Under the pieces are notes generated by a model that searched no databases, was not told the DNA's origin, and saw only the letters and a list, made by a program, of their open reading frames with translations. A program made the position numbers and the translations under genes. Below, piece by piece: positions 14,086-19,033 of a DNA stretch of 19,033 nucleotides (its first letter is position 1; the number at the start of each line of letters is the position of its first letter). This DNA is from an uncultured Actinomycetes bacterium (GTDB taxonomy: Bacteria > Actinomycetota > Actinomycetes > Nanopelagicales > Nanopelagicaceae). The DNA lies in NCBI GenBank assembly GCA_903865885.1, contig CAIPLJ010000108.1, forward strand, positions 1 through 19,033, read 5' to 3'.

Positions 14086-15800
14086 GCCTCAATAATGTCA
14101 CAGAGAACTGTTCCGCTGGCCACAGTCTCGCCAATTACTGCTTTTAGGTTCTTAATCACACCGCTTCGATGGGCGTTGAGTGGTTGTTCCATCTTCATCG
14201 CTTCAAGAACAATGATGAGTTCGCCCACTTCAACGCTCTGTCCTTCTTCTACTGCAATCTTCACGACTGTTCCTTGCATCGGGCTTGCAAGACCTGTGCC
14301 TGATGCACCACCTGCAGATGCCTGCTTTGCACGGTGGCGTTTAACAACAGGTTCTGGTGCGTGGACAAGGATTTCAAAACGTTTTCCATTGACTTCAGCA
14401 ACGAGTTTCTCTGCAGCCACTCGAGTCTGAATCTCTGCAGCACTTGATTCAAATGCAGGGATATCGTTCTTAAATTCATTTTCGATATAACTGGTGTAGA
14501 CCTTGAACTCTTCTGTATAAGCAGGATCTTCCAGGATTGCGCGGTGGAAGGTAAGCGCGGTGGCAAGACCGCCTACTTCAAACTCAGCAAGCGCTCTTCG
14601 TGCACGCTGAATTGCCTCTTTACGAGTTGCTCCAGTAACAATGAGTTTTGCAAGAAGTGAATCGAAGTTTCCACCGATGACATCACCATTGCGGAATCCT
14701 GCATCTACGCGCACACCGGGTCCTGTTGGGATATTCCATGCAGTGATACGTCCAGGTGCAGGAAGAAATGATCGTCCTGGGTCTTCACCGTTGATACGAA
14801 ATTCAATGGAATGGCCACGCACTACAGGATCATCAAAACCGAGACTTTCACCCATTGCAATGCGGAATTGTTCGCGCACCAAGTCGATGCCTGTTACTTC
14901 TTCAGAGACTGGGTGCTCTACCTGCAAACGAGTGTTTACTTCAAGAAATGAAATTGTTCCATCAAGGCCAACTAGAAATTCACATGTGCCTGCGCCGATA
15001 TAACCGGCCTCTTTCATGATTGCCTTACTAGAGCGGTACAGCTCTTCATTTTGGGCATCAGTTAAGAATGGCGCAGGTGCTTCTTCTACAAGTTTCTGGT
15101 GGCGACGCTGCAGTGAACAATCTCGCGTTGAAACGACAACTGCGTGGCCGTGCTTATCAACAAGTACTTGAGTCTCCACGTGGCGAGGTTTATCGAGATA
15201 TCGCTCAACAAAACATTCTCCGCGGCCAAAGCCTGCAATTGCTTCTCGCACAGCTGATGCATAGAGTTCGGGAATTTCCTCCATGGTGCGTGCAACTTTT
15301 AATCCACGACCACCGCCACCGAATGCAGCCTTGATTGCAACAGGTAGCCCATATTCCTTTGCAAAGGCAAGAACTTCTTCATGTCCAGTTACTGGATCTT
15401 TTGTTCCAGCGACAAGAGGTGCACCAGCCGCGGCCGCAATACGCCTGGCTGAAACTTTATCTCCGAGTGCGCTAATTGCAGCAGGTGGGGGACCAATCCA
15501 AATTAGTCCAGCATCAACAACTGCTTGTGCAAAGCTTGCATTTTCAGAGAGGAATCCATAACCAGGGTGCACTGCATCTGCACCAGACTCTTTTGCTAGA
15601 GCGATGATCTTTGGAATATTGAGATAGGTATCTTTGGCTACAGTGCCATTAAGTGAATAGGCAAAATCTGCGCTCTGTGTATGCAGCGCATCGCGATCTT
15701 CTTCTGCATAGATAGCGACAGATTCAAGTCCATGATCTTTACATGCGCGTATAACGCGAAGAGCTATCTCTCCTCGGTTTGCAATCAGCACGCGCTTCAT
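14082..15800 (-). CDS. accA: Acetyl-/propionyl-CoA carboxylase alpha subunit (biotin carboxylase plus biotin carrier)
   Basis: This 572-residue alpha chain, of the actinobacterial AccA type, carboxylates biotin with ATP and bicarbonate and carries the carboxybiotin. The biotin carboxylase N-domain begins RVLIANRGEIA (3-13). The ATP-grasp glycine loop GGGGRG is at 161-166, RDCSLQRRHQK at 227-237, and the catalytic EVNTRLQVEHP stretch at 287-297. The C-terminal carrier domain contains the biotin attachment site EAMKMEQPL, with Lys536 as the modified residue, which BirA (encoded nearby) would biotinylate. I chose ATG 15800, preceded by AAGGAG at good spacing, over an earlier TTG at 15824. It overlaps the maf stop (ATGA) and the punA start. 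Together with AccD and AccE it makes an acyl-CoA carboxylase; acetyl versus propionyl preference cannot be set from this subunit. Confidence 0.94.
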   Translation of the reverse strand: MKRVLIANRGEIALRVIRACKDHGLESVAIYAEEDRDALHTQSADFAYSLNGTVAKDTYLNIPKIIALAKESGADAVHPGYGFLSENASFAQAVVDAGLIWIGPPPAAISALGDKVSARRIAAAAGAPLVAGTKDPVTGHEEVLAFAKEYGLPVAIKAAFGGGGRGLKVARTMEEIPELYASAVREAIAGFGRGECFVERYLDKPRHVETQVLVDKHGHAVVVSTRDCSLQRRHQKLVEEAPAPFLTDAQNEELYRSSKAIMKEAGYIGAGTCEFLVGLDGTISFLEVNTRLQVEHPVSEEVTGIDLVREQFRIAMGESLGFDDPVVRGHSIEFRINGEDPGRSFLPAPGRITAWNIPTGPGVRVDAGFRNGDVIGGNFDSLLAKLIVTGATRKEAIQRARRALAEFEVGGLATALTFHRAILEDPAYTEEFKVYTSYIENEFKNDIPAFESSAAEIQTRVAAEKLVAEVNGKRFEILVHAPEPVVKRHRAKQASAGGASGTGLASPMQGTVVKIAVEEGQSVEVGELIIVLEAMKMEQPLNAHRSGVIKNLKAVIGETVASGTVLCDIIEA

Positions 15801-16399
15801 GACATCTCCTTCACCTGAGGCCAAGAATATCCAAGTTGCTTCATTGCGCTACGGAGAAAAGGCATCGATATGCCAACGACATTGGTGTAATCGCCTTCAA
15901 TGACTGGAATAAAGGGACTTCCATAGCCATCGAGAGTAAAACCACCTGCAACATGCAGCGGCTCCTCCGATGCAACGTAATCTGCAATCTCTTCATCAGT
16001 CATATCGGTAAAAGTAACCTTTGTTGTGACTCGGTCCGAAATCTCAATTCCCTTGTCGGTATCGATGATGCAATGCCCTGTGTGGAGCAGTCCTGTACGT
16101 CCACTGATTTTTTTTGCGCGTTCAATAGCAACCTCAGCAGAGCCCGGTTTACCAAATGAGACTCCATCAACATCAAAAGTGGAATCGCATCCAATAATAA
16201 TTGCAGGGTATTCAACGAGTTCGCGGACAGTATGTGCTTTTGAGATAGCTAGAGCTATCACCATATCTTTGGGCGTCATTGCGTTAAAGAAATCGGTCTC
16301 CTCATCAACATTGCTGACGATAATTGTTGGTTTCAACCCAGCATCTTCGAGCAAACGTCGACGTGATTGCGATTGTGAAGCTAAGACTATGCGTGGCAT
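15797..16399 (-). CDS. maf: Maf-family nucleotide pyrophosphatase
   Basis: The product has 200 residues, normal for the Maf/HAM1-like superfamily, which hydrolyses nucleoside triphosphates (often modified or pyrimidine ones) to monophosphates and pyrophosphate. The N-terminal signature LASQSQSRRRLLEDAG is at residues 6-21, the catalytic-base region GCDST with Asp72 replaces the more common ADT form, and FGKP, SGRTGLLHTGH and GGFTLDGYGSPFI follow in order. Another conserved stretch near the end reads DYTNVVGISMPFLR. It begins one base after the accE stop and overlaps the accA start by four bases. The position between accE and accA is, to my knowledge, the same as in Mycobacterium (Rv3282), so it is a conserved actinobacterial arrangement rather than a sign of function in fatty-acid synthesis. 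Confidence 0.9.
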   Translation of the reverse strand: MPRIVLASQSQSRRRLLEDAGLKPTIIVSNVDEETDFFNAMTPKDMVIALAISKAHTVRELVEYPAIIIGCDSTFDVDGVSFGKPGSAEVAIERAKKISGRTGLLHTGHCIIDTDKGIEISDRVTTKVTFTDMTDEEIADYVASEEPLHVAGGFTLDGYGSPFIPVIEGDYTNVVGISMPFLRSAMKQLGYSWPQVKEMS

Positions 16400-16582
16400 T
16401 TATCGGTGCTTTCGTGCGCCGAAGGTCATCTGGCGGGGTAGTGGTTGCCGAAGCTGCGGTAGCGCAAAGATACTTCGTTTAATAACTGGTTTGATATCAA
16501 CAGATTTATGGTTTGCTAAAACTGCTTGCAGCGCGAGAAGTTCCTCAGGCGTTGGATTGCCTGCAGTGACAGTAAATTTCAT
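16400..16582 (-). CDS. accE: Acyl-CoA carboxylase epsilon subunit (small)
   Basis: This is a 60-residue protein lying between accD and maf, two bases after the accD stop and directly abutting the maf start. Its N-terminal half reads TAGNPTPEELLALQAVLA (6-23), the hallmark 'G-N-P-T-x-E-E-L-A-A-L' helix of actinobacterial AccE/PccE proteins (e.g. AccE5). The C-terminal half is basic and poorly conserved, as usual. Epsilon subunits bridge alpha and beta subunits and raise activity of the complex. Small size makes homology by eye less certain than for the neighbours, but the gene position agrees with accD5-accE5 order in mycobacteria. The presence of this gene is the best single marker here of an actinobacterial host. 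Confidence 0.85.
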   Translation of the reverse strand: MKFTVTAGNPTPEELLALQAVLANHKSVDIKPVIKRSIFALPQLRQPLPRQMTFGARKHR

Positions 16583-16584
16583 AG

Positions 16585-18156
16585 TTAGAGAGGAATGTTT
16601 CCATGCTTACGAGCTGGCAAGGTATCGCGCTTTGTCTTCAAGGTGCGAAATGCCTTGGTGATGTATTGACGTGAATCTTCTGGCTCAATGACGCTATCGA
16701 TTGTTCCACGCTCTGCCGCTAGGTATGGATTTGAGAACTTCTCGGTGTACTCAGTGATTAACTCAGCACGCTTTGCATTCTGATCTTTAGCCTCGGCTAA
16801 ATCCTTGCGATAGAGAATATTGACCGCACCTTGTGCACCCATCACTGCAATTTCAGCAGTTGGCCATGCAAAGTTGATATCGCTACCAAGGTATTTAGAT
16901 CCCATAACGATAAATGCTCCACCATATGCCTTACGAGTAATGAGAGTCACCAGTGGCACTGATGCTTCAGCGTACGCGTAGAGAAGCTTTGCGCCGCGAC
17001 GAATAATGCCGTTCCACTCTTGTTCAGTACCCGGCATAAATCCTGGAACATCTACGAGTGTAAGAATTGGAATATTGAATGCATCGCAGAAACGCAAGAA
17101 GCGTGCCGCTTTCTCAGATGAATTGATATCAAGTGTGCCGGCTAACTGTGAAGGCTGGTTAGCGATGATTCCGATTGACTGTCCTTCAATACGCGCAAAA
17201 CCCACAACAATATTTGGCGCATACAGTGCGTGGACTTCAAGGAATTCAGCTTCATCAACGAGGGCTTGAATAAGCACCTTCATGTCGTAAGGCTGGTTTG
17301 GGCTATCTGGAATCAATGTGTTGAGCGATGTATCGGATGCGCTCTTATCAAGTGTTTCAGTAGGGGGAAGCACTGGAGATCCATCCATATTATTTGATGG
17401 CAGATATGACAGGAGTGCTTTCACATAATCAATAGCATCGGCCTCAGAATCTGCCATGTAATGCGCATTTCCTGATTTGGTGTTGTGAGTGAAAGCACCG
17501 CCAAGCTCTTCCATTCCTACATCTTCACCGGTCACAGTTTTAATGACATCTGGGCCAGTGATAAACATGTTAGAAGTCTCCTTCACCATGACAGTGAAGT
17601 CGGTCAGTGCTGGTGAGTATGCAGAACCACCTGCGCAGGGGCCAAGAATTAATGAGATCTGAGGAATGACTCCTGAAGAGCGTGTATTGAGACGAAAGAT
17701 TCGTCCGTAACCATTGAGCGATGCAACGCCTTCTTGGATACGCGCTCCGCCCGAGTCATTAATTCCAATCAGTGGAATTCCTGATTTCAGGGCAAACTCT
17801 GCAATCTTCACAATCTTCTCTGCATGTACTTCACCGAGTGATCCACCAAAGACTGTGAAGTCTTGTGAATATAGTGCGATTGGTCGACCATCAACGGTCG
17901 CTGTACCGATAATGACGCCATCACCGTAAGGACGGTTCTTCTCCATGCCAAAGTTCTGTGCACGGTGGCGAGCAAATTCATCGATCTCTGTGAATGAATC
18001 AGGATCTACAAGCATCTCGATGCGTTCGCGAGCAGTGCCCTTACCTTTTGCGTGTTGCTTCTCTTCAGCTCGAGCCGAACCAGTATGGACAGCTTCATCA
18101 ATTCTCTCGCGAAGGTCTTCAATTTTTCCCGCGGTTGTGTGCAGATCTGGGCTCAT
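16585..18156 (-). CDS. accD: Propionyl-/acetyl-CoA carboxylase beta subunit (carboxyltransferase)
   Basis: This chain of about 523 residues transfers the carboxyl group from biotin to acyl-CoA, most likely propionyl-CoA and perhaps acetyl-CoA. N-domain features are the AKGKGTARERIEMLVDP helix near the start, DFTVFGGSLG, the acyl-CoA oxyanion loop SGGARIQEG and GPCAGGSAYSPALTDF. C-domain features are VDVPGFMPGTEQEWNGIIR, the second oxyanion loop RKAYGGAFIVMGSK and AWPTAEIAVMGAQGAV. Two ATGs (18162 and 18156) could start it, and neither has a purine-rich ribosome-binding site. I prefer 18156 because TACCTT, a -10-like hexamer, ends six bases before it, fitting a leaderless mRNA. It heads the minus-strand run accD-accE-maf-accA and is divergent from birA, which biotinylates its partner. 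Confidence 0.94.
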   Translation of the reverse strand: MSPDLHTTAGKIEDLRERIDEAVHTGSARAEEKQHAKGKGTARERIEMLVDPDSFTEIDEFARHRAQNFGMEKNRPYGDGVIIGTATVDGRPIALYSQDFTVFGGSLGEVHAEKIVKIAEFALKSGIPLIGINDSGGARIQEGVASLNGYGRIFRLNTRSSGVIPQISLILGPCAGGSAYSPALTDFTVMVKETSNMFITGPDVIKTVTGEDVGMEELGGAFTHNTKSGNAHYMADSEADAIDYVKALLSYLPSNNMDGSPVLPPTETLDKSASDTSLNTLIPDSPNQPYDMKVLIQALVDEAEFLEVHALYAPNIVVGFARIEGQSIGIIANQPSQLAGTLDINSSEKAARFLRFCDAFNIPILTLVDVPGFMPGTEQEWNGIIRRGAKLLYAYAEASVPLVTLITRKAYGGAFIVMGSKYLGSDINFAWPTAEIAVMGAQGAVNILYRKDLAEAKDQNAKRAELITEYTEKFSNPYLAAERGTIDSVIEPEDSRQYITKAFRTLKTKRDTLPARKHGNIPL

Positions 18157-18174
18157 GAACATAAGGTACTAGTC
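18157..18174. promoter_or_regulatory. Divergent accD/birA start region with overlapping -10-like hexamers on opposite strands
   Basis: Start codons of the divergent genes are at most 18 bases apart and neither has a ribosome-binding site. On the plus strand TAAGGT (18162-18167) fits the TANNNT consensus and ends seven bases before the birA GTG. On the minus strand TACCTT (18168 down to 18163) fits the same consensus and ends six bases before the accD ATG at 18156. The two hexamers share five base pairs. TTGGCG on the minus strand (18193-18188) is a possible accD -35 with a 19-base spacer. Leaderless transcription is common in actinobacteria with TANNNT boxes; its use here is inferred. Confidence 0.5.
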
Positions 18175-18942
18175 GTGAGCACTAATGCGCCAAGACCACC
18201 GCTGGATAGTTCGGTGATCTCAGAAAAAATCTCGCGGTACTGGCGAGTAAGCGTGGTTGAAGTCACGGGCTCTACGCAAGACGATCTTGCTCAATTAGTA
18301 AATGATAAAAAAGCGCGCACTGGTGACGTGATTGTCACGGAATATCAATCAGCCGGTCGTGGCCGACTCGATAGAAAATTTGATGCACCGCAATCTTCGG
18401 CGCTTATGCTCTCGTTCTATATCCGACCACAGCGGGACAAATCTGATTGGTCTTTTCTTACATTGCTTACAGGATTGAGTGCAATCTTTGCTCTGACAAA
18501 ACTTGATCCAGAAAGCACGCCTACTCTCAAGTGGCCTAACGACATTCTCTTAGGAGATGGAAAAGTTGGTGGAATCATTGCGCAAGTGAGCGGCGATGGA
18601 GTTGTCATTGGGGTTGGGATCAATGTTGGAATGAGTCAACCAGAACTTCCCGTTTCGCACGCAACTTCACTGATGCTCAATAAATTTTCAGTACTAGATC
18701 GCAATCTCATCCTTGCTTCATTCTTAAATACATTCGAGGAACTCCTGGAACGCTGGAACGATGGTGAAGATCTCCGTCATCTTTACAATGAGCGCTCAGA
18801 AACTATTGGCCGTGAGGTTCGAATTGAGCATCCAGACGGAAGTTATAAAATTGGAAACGCGGTAGACATTACGCCTACTGGCGAACTCATACTGGAAGAT
18901 GGTTCTCGGGTAACAGTCGGGGACATCGTTCATCTACGATAG
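18175..18942 (+). CDS. birA: Biotin protein ligase (no DNA-binding domain)
   Basis: The product is 255 residues from GTG 18175. It activates biotin with ATP and attaches it to the carrier lysine of AccA. The catalytic core is complete: GSTQDD near residue 33 (substrate entry), the biotinyl-AMP loop SAGRGRLDR near 57-65, the LKWPNDILL stretch with its lysine near 120, KVGGIIAQV, and VVIGVGINVG. A small C-terminal SH3-like domain (VRIEHPDGSYKIGNAV) follows. No N-terminal helix-turn-helix is present, so unlike E. coli BirA it should not act as a repressor. The frame stays open upstream to 18052, but that part lies antisense inside accD and is not homologous to ligases, so GTG 18175 was chosen. 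It ends four bases before purK. Confidence 0.92.
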   Translation: MSTNAPRPPLDSSVISEKISRYWRVSVVEVTGSTQDDLAQLVNDKKARTGDVIVTEYQSAGRGRLDRKFDAPQSSALMLSFYIRPQRDKSDWSFLTLLTGLSAIFALTKLDPESTPTLKWPNDILLGDGKVGGIIAQVSGDGVVIGVGINVGMSQPELPVSHATSLMLNKFSVLDRNLILASFLNTFEELLERWNDGEDLRHLYNERSETIGREVRIEHPDGSYKIGNAVDITPTGELILEDGSRVTVGDIVHLR

Positions 18943-18946
18943 CCCC

Positions 18947-19033
18947 GTGAACGAAAGATTCCCTCGCGTTGGTGTCGTAGGTGCAGGGCAGTTAGCTCGC
19001 ATGATGGTTGCACCAGCAACTGCCCTTGGAATC
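18947..19033 (+). CDS. purK: N5-carboxyaminoimidazole ribonucleotide synthase, N-terminal fragment (3' end outside window)
   Basis: A frame starting with GTG at 18947, four bases after the birA stop, stays open to the window end and gives 29 residues. It contains RVGVVGAGQLARMM followed by ALGI, which is the dinucleotide-fold N-terminus of PurK, the ATP-grasp enzyme that carboxylates aminoimidazole ribonucleotide in purine synthesis. The birA-purK order agrees with that of mycobacteria, where purE follows. The family call rests on a short but characteristic stretch; the ATP-grasp domain itself is not visible here. Confidence 0.85.
   Translation, partial: MNERFPRVGVVGAGQLARMMVAPATALGI

Noticed and set aside
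18052..18174. Upstream extension of the birA frame
   Set aside because: The extra 41 residues lie antisense to the conserved 5' end of accD and do not resemble a biotin ligase or a helix-turn-helix domain; GTG 18175 gives a normal group I ligase.
1..19033. Defence system, prophage, insertion sequence, CRISPR array, tRNA or rRNA
   Set aside because: All coding space is taken by housekeeping and nucleoside-metabolism genes. I saw no transposase, integrase, direct-repeat array, terminal inverted repeats or cloverleaf sequence.

Overview
This window looks like a compact, gene-dense piece of an actinobacterial chromosome. Base composition is moderate by eye (not computed), and genes are separated by a few bases or overlap by 1-4 bases. 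The presence of an acyl-CoA carboxylase epsilon subunit, which is an actinobacterial trait, supports this. So does a gene order I recall from Mycobacterium and Streptomyces: cdd-deoA-add, then punA/pmmB, accA3, maf, accE, accD5, birA and purK. The low-to-mid GC and streamlining suggest a freshwater Nanopelagicales (acI) type organism. That placement is an inference.

Layout. (1) Bases 1-8355, plus strand: the C-terminus of one BMP-family nucleoside-binding protein; a complete second one with a TTG start and Sec signal peptide; a strong hairpin; then a tight cluster of ABC ATPase, two permeases, cytidine deaminase, thymidine/pyrimidine phosphorylase and adenosine deaminase. (2) Bases 8362-18156, minus strand, read from right to left: accD (carboxyltransferase), accE, maf, accA (biotin carboxylase plus biotin carrier), purine nucleoside phosphorylase, a phosphohexomutase-family enzyme likely acting on pentose phosphates, deoC, a full-length aldehyde dehydrogenase, and a 283-residue aldehyde dehydrogenase homologue lacking the catalytic half. 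(3) Bases 18175-19033, plus strand: birA and the start of purK.

Together the two convergent clusters form a nearly complete route for using extracellular (deoxy)nucleosides as carbon and nitrogen. The steps are binding, import, deamination, phosphorolysis to (deoxy)ribose-1-phosphate, isomerisation to the 5-phosphate, cleavage by DeoC to glyceraldehyde-3-phosphate and acetaldehyde, and oxidation of the acetaldehyde. The carboxylase module sits at the head of the minus-strand run and is divergent from the ligase that biotinylates it.

The most interesting points are: the aldehyde dehydrogenase pair, which resembles a bacterial ALDH16 protein split into a catalytic and a pseudoenzyme subunit; the accD/birA divergent starts, only 12-18 bases apart with overlapping opposite-strand -10-like hexamers; a predicted 17-bp hairpin that separates the binding protein from its transporter; and a binding protein that has no lipobox but four cysteines. 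I saw no mobile element, CRISPR array, tRNA, rRNA or defence system.
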